Positions 1 through 7,940 of a stretch of 64,000 nt of DNA are shown here, one piece after another. The translations under genes and the position numbers were made by a program. Origin of the DNA: Solirubrobacter soli DSM 22325 (GTDB lineage: Bacteria > Actinomycetota > Thermoleophilia > Solirubrobacterales > Solirubrobacteraceae); assembly GCF_000423665.1 (NCBI RefSeq), contig NZ_AUIK01000033.1:1-64000 (forward strand). Direction: 5' to 3'. How positions within the stretch are numbered: the stretch's first letter is position 1; each line of letters starts with the position of its first letter. The notes below the pieces were generated by a model, which made no database searches, was not told the origin of the DNA, and saw only the letters and a program-made list of their open reading frames with translations.

Positions 1-426
1 GAGCGAGCGGAGCTCGGCGGCCGAGACCTCCGACGCCCACGCGGGGCCGGCCGCCAAGAGCAGCGCGAAGAGGGCGGCGACGAGGGCGAGGGCCGCGCGA
101 AGCCGGGCGGGCGTGGCCGCCGCGCGAGGCCGCGCGGGCGGGGCGGCCGCGCGGCGCGGGGCAGCGGCCGGCGGGGGTGCCGCGCGAAGCCGCGCGGGCG
201 TGGCCGCCGCGCGAAGCCGCGCGGGCGTGGCCGCCGCGCGAAGCCGCGCGGGCGGGGCGGCCGCGCGGCGCGGGGCAGCGGCCGGCGGGGGTGCCGCGCG
301 AAGCCGCGCGGGCGTGGCCGCCGCGCGAGGCCCCGCGGGCGGTGCGGCCGCGCGGCGCGGGGCAGCGGCCGGCGGGGGTGCCGCGGCGGGGTGCAGTGCG
401 GCGCCCGCGACGCGGGCGCGGGTCAC
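1..426 (-). CDS. Secreted/membrane protein with repeat-expanded N-terminus (partial)
   Basis: The gene runs off the left edge, with 142 codons visible. The GTG start at 426-424 overlaps the TGA of the upstream gene (shared GTGA, 423-426), which implies translational coupling. The first ~110 residues are an Ala/Pro/Arg-rich leader made of tandem repeats (RLRAAATPA-type units). It is followed by a signal-peptide or anchor-like segment, RLRAALALVAALFALLLAAG, and a cleavage-like AWA/SE, then SAAELRSL at the edge. No other ATG/GTG/TTG exists in this frame downstream of the GTG. Signal peptides normally start the protein, so a ~110-residue cytoplasmic leader is odd. In related actinobacteria a DUF4129-type protein often follows a membrane protein like the upstream one; that identity is a guess from context. 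Confidence 0.6.
   Translation of the reverse strand, partial: MTRARVAGAALHPAAAPPPAAAPRRAAAPPAGPRAAATPARLRAAPPPAAAPRRAAAPPARLRAAATPARLRAAATPARLRAAPPPAAAPRRAAAPPARPRAAATPARLRAALALVAALFALLLAAGPAWASEVSAAELRSL
100..387. repeat. In-frame tandem repeat mosaic of 27-bp and 60-bp units
   Basis: Read on the plus strand, the array is 27 (100-126), 60 (127-186), 27 (187-213), 27 (214-240), 60 (241-300), 27 (301-327) and 60 bp (328-387). This makes three 87-bp compound units with one extra 27-mer. The 27-mer copies at 187, 214 and 301 are identical; the last 60-mer has a few changes. Every unit is a multiple of three, so all copies stay in the reading frame of the minus-strand gene that contains them. 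The unit encodes nine residues (RAAATPARL) or twenty residues rich in Ala, Pro and Arg. Confidence 0.9.
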
Positions 427-1679
427 AGGCCTCCTGGGCCGCGTGGGGCTTCGGGTGGGAGCCAGCTCGCGCGGTCGTTCGGACCCTCGTCGTCGTCGTC
501 CTTCTTCGGCGGCGGTTTGGCCGACCACGAGGGGTACGACGGCGGCGGATCGTCCTCGTCGCGCGGCGGCAACGGGTCGGTGGGCGGCGGGTCCTGGCGC
601 AGCGGGTCACCCGACGAGCGCGTGGGGTAGCTCTGCGGACGCTCGCCCTGGCCCCAGAGCGGCGGCTCGGCGGCCTCGTGATCGTCGTGCGACGGCGCCG
701 ACCACCCGCTCGAGGACGCCCACTGCTGCGGGGCGGGCTCGGCCGGCGGCGGCGTCCAGCCCGGGGGCGGCGGCCAGTAGGGCGCGGCGGCGCGCTGCTC
801 GGGCGTGTACACCTCGTCGCCGATCAGCGGTGCGGGCAGCGGGGCGTCCGGGTCGCGCCTGAGGCCGAAGCCCTCGGCCTGCAGTTGCAGGTCGAAGCCT
901 TCCTTGCGCACCCGCTGGTCGAAGTACAGGATCGTCAGGACGGCCGCGAGGAAGGGGTACGAGACGGCGGCGCTGGCGGTCGAGCCGATCACGGTGGCGA
1001 TCGCGGCGACGATGGTGTTGTCCGTGGCGATCGCGTCGGCGATGCCGAGCAGGCCGAGCTGGACGATCGCGCCGACGATCGACACCAGCAGGTAGCCGAC
1101 GATCCAGACCAGGAACGACCCCCACCAGCGCTGCTTGGTCAGCGAGTAGGACCGCCCGAGCGCGCGGATCGGGCCGGTCCGCTCGAACAGCAGCGCGGGG
1201 AAGCACAGGCACCAGGCGACGCCGATCCAGATGCCCGGCACGAGGCACAGGATCGCCCCGGCGCACACGACGATCCCGGCGACGATGCCGCACACGCCGG
1301 CCTTCAGGGAATTGCGCAGCGCGAAGCGCAGCGACCGCCCGACCGACGGCGTCGACCCCAGCCACGCGTCGCTGACCGCTTTGAAGCACGCCACGAACGC
1401 GACCAGGAACGTGATGAAGAGCAGCACGTACGACAGGCCGAAGCCGACCAGCACGGTCGCGTCGGTGTCCGTCGTGGTCGTGCTCGACGACGTCGAGAAC
1501 GTCGTGTTGATGTCGAGCAGCTCGTCGTCGATCGACGCGATCAGGAGGACGTAGACGATGTAGACCGGCCCGGTGAGGACCGCCACCATCCCCGCCAACG
1601 GCTTCCAATGCCGCGTGAACACCTTGATGCCGGCGTCGAGGATCTCCCCCACGCTGAGCGGCCGCAACGAAGTCGCCAC
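423..1679 (-). CDS. Polytopic membrane protein with proline-rich cytoplasmic tail
   Basis: 418 residues. The N-terminal MATSLRPLSVGEILDAGIKV is typical of actinobacterial proteins annotated with a glycerophosphoryl-diester-phosphodiesterase-like membrane domain. About five or six hydrophobic stretches fall between residues ~28 and ~265 (for example LVGFGLSYVLLFITFLVAF). A ~150-residue Pro/Asp-rich hydrophilic tail follows, with many PPP runs and acidic clusters. I see no catalytic domain. The GTG start at 1679 is preceded by TACCTT (1692-1687) with a 7-nt gap, so the mRNA may be leaderless. The stop overlaps the GTG of the repeat-bearing gene downstream, so the two form an operon. Exact function unknown. 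Confidence 0.8.
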   Translation of the reverse strand: MATSLRPLSVGEILDAGIKVFTRHWKPLAGMVAVLTGPVYIVYVLLIASIDDELLDINTTFSTSSSTTTTDTDATVLVGFGLSYVLLFITFLVAFVACFKAVSDAWLGSTPSVGRSLRFALRNSLKAGVCGIVAGIVVCAGAILCLVPGIWIGVAWCLCFPALLFERTGPIRALGRSYSLTKQRWWGSFLVWIVGYLLVSIVGAIVQLGLLGIADAIATDNTIVAAIATVIGSTASAAVSYPFLAAVLTILYFDQRVRKEGFDLQLQAEGFGLRRDPDAPLPAPLIGDEVYTPEQRAAAPYWPPPPGWTPPPAEPAPQQWASSSGWSAPSHDDHEAAEPPLWGQGERPQSYPTRSSGDPLRQDPPPTDPLPPRDEDDPPPSYPSWSAKPPPKKDDDDEGPNDRASWLPPEAPRGPGGL

Positions 1680-1708
1680 GGCCGCGAAGGTAGCAGTGTG
1701 AGAGTTCT

Positions 1709-1987
1709 TTAGACGCAGCCGCCGGCCATCGCCGACAGGATCACGAGCGTGTCGGACTCGCCCACGGAGGTGTCGAGCCCGTTCAGCACGCGGACGTCCT
1801 CGTCGTTCAAATACACGTTCACGTAGCGGTTCAGGGAACCATCGGCGCCGAACAGCTGCTGCTGCGTGGCGGGATGCTCGGAGGCGAGCGCGCGCAGGAC
1901 GGCGCCGACGTCGTCACCGCCGGCGACGACCTCCTTCTCGCCGCCCACGGAGGGACGAAGAACCGGTGGAATCTTGATCTTGGCCAT
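1709..1987 (-). CDS. MoaD/ThiS-type sulfur carrier protein with GGCV C-terminus
   Basis: 92 residues with the beta-grasp pattern of MoaD/CysO carriers (RYVNVYLNDEDVRVLNGLDT, SDTLVILSAMAGG). Carriers of this family are adenylated and thiocarboxylated on a terminal Gly-Gly. Here the di-glycine is not terminal: the protein ends AMAGGCV. The Pseudomonas carrier QbsE is known to end GGCF and to need trimming by a JAMM protease. By analogy this protein would need removal of Cys-Val, but no JAMM protease gene is in the window. It follows the rhodanese/adenylyltransferase gene by 15 bp, so the two are probably co-transcribed and act together in cysteine, molybdopterin or thio-metabolite synthesis. 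Confidence 0.88.
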   Translation of the reverse strand: MAKIKIPPVLRPSVGGEKEVVAGGDDVGAVLRALASEHPATQQQLFGADGSLNRYVNVYLNDEDVRVLNGLDTSVGESDTLVILSAMAGGCV

Positions 1988-1999
1988 AGTCAGCGGGCC

Positions 2000-2005
2000 A
2001 CCCTA
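2000..2005 (-). promoter_or_regulatory. TAGGGT -10-like hexamer sharing the upstream stop codon
   Basis: The TAG stop of the adenylyltransferase gene (2005-2003) is the first half of TAGGGT. The ATG of the sulfur-carrier gene follows 12 nt later, slightly farther than at other junctions of this type in the window. Confidence 0.4.
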
Positions 2006-3193
2006 GCCCGCGGCGGCGCAGAACGCCTCGTAGTCGGGGAACACGCCCATCTCCTCGTCGCGGATCTCCGACGGATCGATCGAGCAGATCGGGCACTCCG
2101 GGTCGCGGCGGACCTTGAGCTCGGTGAACGTCGCGCCCAGCGCTTCGTAGAGCAGCAGGCGCCCGACCAGCGGCTCGCCCGCGCCGACGACGAGCTTGAC
2201 GACCTCGGTCGCCTGCAGCAGGCCCATCGTGCCCGGCAGGACGCCTAGGACGCCGTTGGCGCCGCAGGAGGGCGCCAGCTCGGCGGGCGGCGGCACCGGG
2301 TACAGGCAGCGGTAGCAGGGCCCGTCGTGCGGCTTGAACACCGAGAGCTGGCCGTCGAAGCCGAGGATGGAGGCGCTGACCACGGGGATCCCGAGACGCA
2401 CCGTCGCGTCGTTGAGCAGGTACCGCGTCGGGAAGTTGTCGACGCCGTCGACGATCACGTCGTAGCCCTCGATGATCTCCATGATGTTGGAGGCGTCGAG
2501 GCGCGTCTTGTACTTGACGACGTTCACGTCCGGGTTGATCCCGTTGATCGCGATCTCCGCGGAGTCGACCTTGGGCGTACCGATCCGGTCGGTCGTGTGA
2601 ATGACCTGGCGCTGCAGGTTGGAGAGGTCGACCTCGTCGTCGTCGACCACGCCGAGCGTGCCGACGCCGGCCGCGGCCAGGTAGAGCGCGGTCGGCGAGC
2701 CGAGGCCGCCGGCGCCGAGCAGCAGCACCTTGGCGTTCAGGAGCTTGGTCTGCCCCTCCAGGCCGATCTCCGGCACGAGCAGATGGCGCGAGTAGCGGTC
2801 GCGCTGCTCGCGCGTGAGCACGACGGGCTTCTCGACCTCGTACCCGCGGTCCTTCCACAGCGTGATCCCGCCGTTCATGGACGCGACGTCCTCGTAACCG
2901 AGCAGCTGCTTGAGCGTGTTCGCCGCCAGCGCGGACCGCTGCCCGGAGGCGCAGTAGATGATCACCCGCTGCGAGCGGTCGTTGCCCACGACCCCCTCGA
3001 CCCGCGACTCGAGATAGCCGCGCGGGATGTGCTTCGCGCCCGGGATGTGGCCGGCGTCCCACTCGTCCGTCTCACGCACGTCGAGGATCACGGCCTCGTT
3101 GCCGTTATTGACGATCTTGTGGACCTCGGAGGGGTCGACCTCTTCGACCGAGCTGCGGATCTGGCGGATGACCTCCGCACCTGACGGACTCAT
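2003..3193 (-). CDS. moeZ: Rhodanese-MoeB/ThiF adenylyltransferase (MoeZ-like)
   Basis: 396 residues. The N-terminal ~110 residues are a rhodanese domain (ILDVRETDEWDAGHIPGA; active-site loop CASGQRS). It is followed by a full ThiF/MoeB adenylyltransferase: nucleotide-binding LLLGAGGLGSP, then DDDEVDLSNLQRQ, and two Cys pairs for zinc (CYRC and CPIC). Enzymes of this type adenylate the Gly-Gly end of a sulfur carrier and pass persulfide sulfur to it; the carrier gene lies just downstream. In Mycobacterium MoeZ the rhodanese domain is C-terminal, so the domain order here is reversed. A MoeB with a fused N-terminal rhodanese would describe it equally well. Start MSPSGAEV at 3193. Confidence 0.92.
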   Translation of the reverse strand: MSPSGAEVIRQIRSSVEEVDPSEVHKIVNNGNEAVILDVRETDEWDAGHIPGAKHIPRGYLESRVEGVVGNDRSQRVIIYCASGQRSALAANTLKQLLGYEDVASMNGGITLWKDRGYEVEKPVVLTREQRDRYSRHLLVPEIGLEGQTKLLNAKVLLLGAGGLGSPTALYLAAAGVGTLGVVDDDEVDLSNLQRQVIHTTDRIGTPKVDSAEIAINGINPDVNVVKYKTRLDASNIMEIIEGYDVIVDGVDNFPTRYLLNDATVRLGIPVVSASILGFDGQLSVFKPHDGPCYRCLYPVPPPAELAPSCGANGVLGVLPGTMGLLQATEVVKLVVGAGEPLVGRLLLYEALGATFTELKVRRDPECPICSIDPSEIRDEEMGVFPDYEAFCAAAG

Positions 3194-3234
3194 CAGTTCA
3201 GCGTCCTTCGTAGCAAAACGGATCGGGATTCAAT

Positions 3235-3246
3235 ACTTCACGAAGT
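3235..3246. promoter_or_regulatory. Small palindrome between divergent moeZ-like and kinase genes
   Basis: ACTTC-AC-GAAGT is a perfect 12-bp inverted repeat in the 113-bp gap between the divergent adenylyltransferase and histidine-kinase genes. It lies where a regulator could affect both promoters. Nothing else identifies the binding protein. Confidence 0.3.
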
Positions 3247-3306
3247 GTAGCGGCGAAACGGATGGGGTATTCACCCGACCTCCATCTGCCGATACACGTC
3301 GGACAG

Positions 3307-4269
3307 ATGCGTACGCGCAGCCTCCTGTCTCAAGTTCTGGCGGTGAACACCGGCCTCGTCGCGGCGACGGCGATCGTCGCCGCGATCCTGGCACCTGAGA
3401 AGGCGGGCGACATCGCGGCGATCCAGCGGCTGATGCTGATCGCGCTCGCCGTGGTCAGCGCCGTGCTGCTCAACACGATCCTGCTCAAGCGCCGCCTGGC
3501 GCCGCTCGACCGCCTGATCCAGACGATGGAGCGCGTGGACCTCGCGTCCCCCGGCCAGCGGGCCAAGACCCATCACACGGCGCCGCGCGAGATCCAACGG
3601 CTGACGGCGGACTTCAACCGCATGCTCACCCGCCTCGAGGAGGAGCGCGTGGAGGGCGGCCGCGCCGTCATCCGGGCGCAGGAGGACGAGCGCCAGCGCA
3701 TCGCCCAGGACCTCCACGACGAGGTCAACCAGGCCCTGACCGCGATCCTGCTTCGCCTGCAGGCGGCGGGCCACGACGTGCCCCCCGGACTGCGTTCGGA
3801 GCTCAAGGAGATCCAGACGCTCGCCACCCAAGCCATGGAGGAGCTGTTGACCCTCGCCCGCACGCTGCGCCCGACCGCGCTCGACGACCACGGCCTCGTC
3901 CCCGCACTCGCGAGCCAGGTCGCCGACTTCGGCGAGCGCACCGGTATCCGGTCGACCTTCCATCGCCACGGCGATGCCCCCACCTTGAGCGACGAGGAGC
4001 AGCTCGTGCTCTATCGCGTCACCCAGGAGAGCCTCTCCAACGTGGTCCAGCACTCGGGCGCGAGCGCCGTCCGCGTCGAGCTCTCCTCCATCGGCCGGAC
4101 CGTCCTGCGCGTGCGCGACGACGGCTGCGGCTTCAAGCCCGGCGGCCGCACCGGCCGCCTCGGCGTCTCCGGCATGCGTGAGCGCGCGCTGCTCGTCGGC
4201 GGTCGCCTGAACGTCTTCTCCGCGCCCGGCGAGGGCACGACCATCGAACTCACCATGGGAGCGTCATGA
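3307..4269 (+). CDS. NarL-type (HisKA_3) sensor histidine kinase
   Basis: About 320 residues. Two transmembrane helices with almost no external loop (LAVNTGLVAATAIVAAIL and LMLIALAVVSAVLLNTILL) are followed by a HAMP-like linker. The phospho-acceptor box is ERQRIAQDLHDEVNQALTAI (His near residue 137), and the HATPase domain has VLRVRDDGCGF. The lack of a sensor domain suggests it senses a membrane or cytoplasmic signal. The last four bases (ATGA) overlap the response-regulator start, so the pair is translated together. I prefer the ATG at 3307 (MRTRSLLSQVL) because it places a short basic segment before the first helix; an in-frame ATG at 3262 would add 15 residues. Confidence 0.93.
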   Translation: MRTRSLLSQVLAVNTGLVAATAIVAAILAPEKAGDIAAIQRLMLIALAVVSAVLLNTILLKRRLAPLDRLIQTMERVDLASPGQRAKTHHTAPREIQRLTADFNRMLTRLEEERVEGGRAVIRAQEDERQRIAQDLHDEVNQALTAILLRLQAAGHDVPPGLRSELKEIQTLATQAMEELLTLARTLRPTALDDHGLVPALASQVADFGERTGIRSTFHRHGDAPTLSDEEQLVLYRVTQESLSNVVQHSGASAVRVELSSIGRTVLRVRDDGCGFKPGGRTGRLGVSGMRERALLVGGRLNVFSAPGEGTTIELTMGAS

Positions 4270-4898
4270 GGATCCTGATCGCCGACGACCACGGGATCGT
4301 CCGTGGCGGCATGAAGCTGCTGATCGAGCGGCAACCCGATATGGAGGTCGTCGCCGAGGCCGGCGATGGCGTCGAAGCCTTCGAGAAGGCGCTGGCCACC
4401 AAGCCCGACCTGTGCGTGATGGACGTCTCCATGCCGCGCATGACCGGCCTGCAGGCGGCGCGGCAGATCCGCGCCCACCTGCCGGAGACGCAGGTGCTCG
4501 CGCTCTCGATGCACGACGACGAGCGCTACGTGTTCGACGCGCTGAAGGCCGGCGCGAGCGGCTACGTGCTCAAGCGCGAGGTCGACCAGGCGCTGCTGAA
4601 CGCGATCCGCGCCGTCAACCGCGGCGACGCCTTCCTGACCAACGCCGTCGAGCGCACGATCGTCCGCGAGTGGATGAACGACTCCAGCAGCGGCCCGGAA
4701 GAGCCGCTCTCGCCGCGCGAGCAGGAGGTCCTGAAGCTGATCGCCGAGGCGTTCACCAACAAGCAGATCGCCGAGACGCTGCACCTCGCCGAAAAGACCG
4801 TCGAGTCGCACCGGGCGAACCTGCTGCGCAAGCTCGGGATGAGAGACCGCGTGGAGCTCGTGCGCTACGCGATCCGCAGAGGCCTGACGGAGGCGTAG
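4266..4898 (+). CDS. NarL/FixJ-family response regulator
   Basis: 210 residues. The N-terminal receiver domain has ILIADDHGIVRGG, the phospho-acceptor Asp in CVMDVSMPRMTGL, and the Lys of YVLKREV. The C-terminal LuxR-type HTH reads PLSPREQEVLKLIAEAFTNK followed by KTVESHRANLLRKLG. It is the partner of the kinase immediately upstream, with ATGA overlap. Its stop TAG doubles as the start of a TAGTCT hexamer ahead of the Kup gene. Targets cannot be read from the sequence; the adjacent potassium transporter is a candidate by position only. Confidence 0.95.
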   Translation: MRILIADDHGIVRGGMKLLIERQPDMEVVAEAGDGVEAFEKALATKPDLCVMDVSMPRMTGLQAARQIRAHLPETQVLALSMHDDERYVFDALKAGASGYVLKREVDQALLNAIRAVNRGDAFLTNAVERTIVREWMNDSSSGPEEPLSPREQEVLKLIAEAFTNKQIAETLHLAEKTVESHRANLLRKLGMRDRVELVRYAIRRGLTEA

Positions 4899-4901
4899 TC
4901 T
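4896..4901 (+). promoter_or_regulatory. TAGTCT -10-like hexamer sharing the response-regulator stop
   Basis: The UAG stop of the regulator gene is the first half of TAGTCT, with a 9-nt gap to the Kup ATG at 4911 and no Shine-Dalgarno. This fits an independent leaderless promoter for kup. Confidence 0.5.
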
Positions 4902-4910
4902 GCCGCCGCG

Positions 4911-6800
4911 ATGAGCCGCGGCGGAAAACAGACAGCAGTCATCCTGGGCGCGATCGGTGTCGTCTTCGGCGACATCGGGACGAGCCCGCTCTACACGCTG
5001 CGCACGGTCTTCGCGCCGGAGCACGGCCTCGACCCCAGCCGCGAGGCCGTCTTCGGCGTCGTCTCGCTGATCTTCTGGGCGATCACGCTGATCGTGAGCG
5101 TGAAGTACGTCACGTTCATCATGCGCGCCGACAACGACGGCGAGGGCGGGATCATGGCGCTGATCGCGCTGATCCAGCGGGCGAACCTGCGCAGCCGCGG
5201 CGCGCACATCGCGCTCGTGCTGCTGGGGGTGTTCGGCGCTTCGCTGTTCTACGGCGACGGGATGATCACGCCGGCGATCAGCGTGCTCAGCGCAGTCGAG
5301 GGCCTCGAGGTGGTCAACGACTCCCTCAAGGAGCTCGTCGTCCCGATCACGCTGATCGTGTTGAGCGGGCTGTTCCTCGTTCAGCGGTTCGGCACCGGCC
5401 ACGTGGGCCGGGCGTTCGGGCCGATCATGTGCGTGTGGTTCGGCGTGCTGGCCGTCTCAGGCCTCGCGCGCGCGGTCGGGAACCCGGAGATCTTCGGCGC
5501 GCTCTCGCCCCACCACGGCGCCGAGTTCCTGTTCAACCACGGCCACGAGGCGTTCGTGGCGCTCGGCGGCGTCGTGCTCGCGGTCACCGGCGCGGAGGCG
5601 CTGTATGCGGACATGGGCCACTTCGGAGCGCACTCGATCCGCAAGGCCTGGTTCGCCCTCGTCTTCCCCGCGCTGATCCTCAACTACCTCGGTCAGGGCG
5701 CCCTGGTCCTGGACGACCCGAGCACGTCGTCGAGCCCGTTCTTCCTGCTCTTCCCGGAGTCGCTGCGGATCCCGGTCGTGATCCTCTCGACCGTCGCGGC
5801 GATCATCGCCTCGCAGGCCGTGATCTCCGGCGCCTTCAGCGTCACCCGCCAGGCGGTGCGGCTCGGGTTCCTCCCGCGGCTGCGGATCCGCCACACCTCG
5901 CAGGAGGAGGTCGGCCAGGTCTACGTCCCGGCGACGAACTGGATCATCTTCGCCGCGGTCGTCGCGCTGGTCGTCGGCTTCGGGTCCTCCGAGAAGCTCG
6001 CGAGCGCCTACGGGATCGCCGTCACCGGCACGCTGGCGATCGACACGCTGCTGTTCTTCTTCGTCGTCCGCGCGATGTGGGGCAAGCCGATGTGGATGGT
6101 GATCGGCGGCGCGATCGCGTTCCTGACCGTCGACCTGACGTTCTTCGCCGCGAACCTGACCAAGGTCTTCCACGGCGGGTGGTTCCCGCTGGCGATCGCG
6201 CTCGTCGTGTTCAGCGTGCTGACGACCTGGCAGAAGGGCCGCGAGATCGTCACCAAGCGGCGGGTCGACGAGGAGGGACCGCTGCGCGCGTTCGTGGACG
6301 AGGTGCGCGAGTACGAGCCGCCGGTCGCGCGCGTGCCGGGCACGGCGGTCTTCCTCAACGCCAACCCGGAGACGACGCCGCTTGCGCTGCGCGCCAACGT
6401 CGAGCACAACCACGTCCTGCACGACTGCGTGCTGATCGTCTCGCTGACCACCGAGCGCGTGCCGTACGTGCCGGTCGAGGAGCGGCTGGCGATCGACGAC
6501 CTCGGCTACTCCGACGACGGCATCACCCACATCACCGGCCGTTACGGCTTCCAGGATCCGCTCGACGTGCCAGCGCTGATGCGCCAGGCTGCCGAGCGGG
6601 GCGTGGAGGGAAATCCACAGCTGGAGAACCCGAGCTACTTCGTCTCCAAGATCCAGATCATCGCGACGGATCGGCCGGGGATGGCGAAGTGGCGCAAGAA
6701 GCTGTTCCTCGCGATCTCCCGCAATGCCGCAAATCCGGTGGAGGTCTTCCACCTGCCCGACGAGCGCACCGTCGTGATGGGCTCTCATATCGAACTTTGA
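4911..6800 (+). CDS. kup: Kup-family potassium uptake protein
   Basis: 629 residues, the usual Kup length. The N-terminus has the family signature GAIGVVFGDIGTSPLYTL, followed by about twelve hydrophobic helices to residue ~430 (FYGDGMITPAISVLSAVEGL is also characteristic). A soluble C-terminal domain begins near PVARVPGTAVFLNANPETTP. The protein is expected to be a proton-coupled potassium importer of the inner membrane. It starts 12 bp after the regulator gene, and a TAGTCT hexamer lies at leaderless spacing. The C-terminal domain ends HLPDERTVVMGSHIEL and appears intact. Confidence 0.96.
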   Translation: MSRGGKQTAVILGAIGVVFGDIGTSPLYTLRTVFAPEHGLDPSREAVFGVVSLIFWAITLIVSVKYVTFIMRADNDGEGGIMALIALIQRANLRSRGAHIALVLLGVFGASLFYGDGMITPAISVLSAVEGLEVVNDSLKELVVPITLIVLSGLFLVQRFGTGHVGRAFGPIMCVWFGVLAVSGLARAVGNPEIFGALSPHHGAEFLFNHGHEAFVALGGVVLAVTGAEALYADMGHFGAHSIRKAWFALVFPALILNYLGQGALVLDDPSTSSSPFFLLFPESLRIPVVILSTVAAIIASQAVISGAFSVTRQAVRLGFLPRLRIRHTSQEEVGQVYVPATNWIIFAAVVALVVGFGSSEKLASAYGIAVTGTLAIDTLLFFFVVRAMWGKPMWMVIGGAIAFLTVDLTFFAANLTKVFHGGWFPLAIALVVFSVLTTWQKGREIVTKRRVDEEGPLRAFVDEVREYEPPVARVPGTAVFLNANPETTPLALRANVEHNHVLHDCVLIVSLTTERVPYVPVEERLAIDDLGYSDDGITHITGRYGFQDPLDVPALMRQAAERGVEGNPQLENPSYFVSKIQIIATDRPGMAKWRKKLFLAISRNAANPVEVFHLPDERTVVMGSHIEL

Positions 6801-6853
6801 TCTGAAATGGATCTTCCGCGCGACGCCAACGCGGGTTGTCAGGATGCGAACTC

Positions 6854-7930
6854 GTGCGGATCGGACTCCTTCTCAATGCACTCGGCGCGGCTGCCGTCCT
6901 GGCCAATGTGGATCCCCTGACCGAGCTCAATTCCCTACGTGCCGCGAACGGCATCCCCGCCGGCATCGGCGAGAACCCCGGCTGGTCGGCCGGATGCGCG
7001 GCACACATGAAATACCTGGAACTGAACGATTACGCGGGGGACTGGCACACCGAAGTGCCGGGCAAACCCGGCTACTCCGACGCCGGCAAGCAGGCCGCCG
7101 GCAGCTCGGTGCTCTCCAACGCCCCGTCGCTCGGGCTCGACCCCGAGTGGGAGTCGTCCCCGTTCCACATGGCGCAGCTGCTCGCGCCGAAGCTCTCCGT
7201 GTCCGGCGCGGCGCCCGGCTGCATCTACACCTGGCCGGGCTACAAGCGGCCGGAGCCCGCGGCGCTGACGCTCTACACGTATCCCGGTGACGGGGTGAGC
7301 GGCGCGACGAGCCCATACCTGTACGCATTCGGGTTCGGCGGCGGCGTCGCCGAGGGCACGCTCTCGAGCGCGACGCTGACCGGGCCCGACGGGCCGATCG
7401 CGCTGAACGTGATCGACAACCACACGCCGGGCGCCGAGGGCTACCTCCCGCCGGGCGGCATCCTCTCCCCCGCCGAGCCGCTCGCGGACGACACCAACTA
7501 CACGGCGCAGGTCACGTTCACGTCCGACGAGGGCGTCCAGGTGACGCGGCGCTGGTCGTTCGGCACGGGCACCCTGGGCGCGCCCACCGACGAGGCCCTC
7601 GGGGAGGCCGAGACGGACGACTCAAGCGCCACCGCGTCGCCGCTTCCCGGCGGGCGCACGCCGCGGGTGACGCTGACGCTGCGCGCGCTGGGCGGGGGCG
7701 CGCGGGCGACGATCTCCGCGCAGGGCAACGCCGTCGGCCGCACCGCGCGGGTCACGCTGCAGCGCACGGACTGCCGCTGCCGGCCGACGAAGAAGACGTT
7801 CAGGCTGACGCGGTCGGGGCGCCGGTTCGACTCCAAGGGGCGCCCGCTGCGGGTCACGGTGTCGATCTCAGGCTTCTTCGCGGGCGACATCCCGTACCGC
7901 GGGCTGACGTTGATACGAACACTGTCCTAG
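6854..7930 (+). CDS. Secreted CAP-superfamily-like protein
   Basis: About 358 residues from the GTG at 6854 (MRIGLLLNALGAAAVLANVD, a short signal peptide); a TTG at 6836 would add six residues. Residues ~25-150 resemble a CAP/SCP domain, with LTELNSLRAANGIPAG, GCAAHMKYLELNDYAGDWH, and a late YTYPGDG strand. A beta-rich region follows (TNYTAQVTFTSDEGVQVT), then a basic C-terminal segment with CRCRPTKKTF. AGGA nine bases before the GTG is a fair ribosome site. CAP proteins are extracellular and their roles vary, so function here is open. The stop TAG is shared with the hexamer ahead of the SCO1 gene. Confidence 0.75.
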   Translation: MRIGLLLNALGAAAVLANVDPLTELNSLRAANGIPAGIGENPGWSAGCAAHMKYLELNDYAGDWHTEVPGKPGYSDAGKQAAGSSVLSNAPSLGLDPEWESSPFHMAQLLAPKLSVSGAAPGCIYTWPGYKRPEPAALTLYTYPGDGVSGATSPYLYAFGFGGGVAEGTLSSATLTGPDGPIALNVIDNHTPGAEGYLPPGGILSPAEPLADDTNYTAQVTFTSDEGVQVTRRWSFGTGTLGAPTDEALGEAETDDSSATASPLPGGRTPRVTLTLRALGGGARATISAQGNAVGRTARVTLQRTDCRCRPTKKTFRLTRSGRRFDSKGRPLRVTVSISGFFAGDIPYRGLTLIRTLS

Positions 7931-7933
7931 CCT
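7928..7933 (+). promoter_or_regulatory. TAGCCT -10-like hexamer sharing the CAP-gene stop
   Basis: The stop TAG (7928-7930) is the first half of TAGCCT. A 7-nt gap leads to the GTG of the SCO1 gene at 7941, the spacing expected if transcription starts on the start codon. Confidence 0.5.
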
Positions 7934-7940
7934 TCACGCC

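Noticed and set aside
100..387. Repeat cluster as a CRISPR array
   Set aside because: Units are contiguous with no unique spacers, all multiples of three, and lie in a coding frame.
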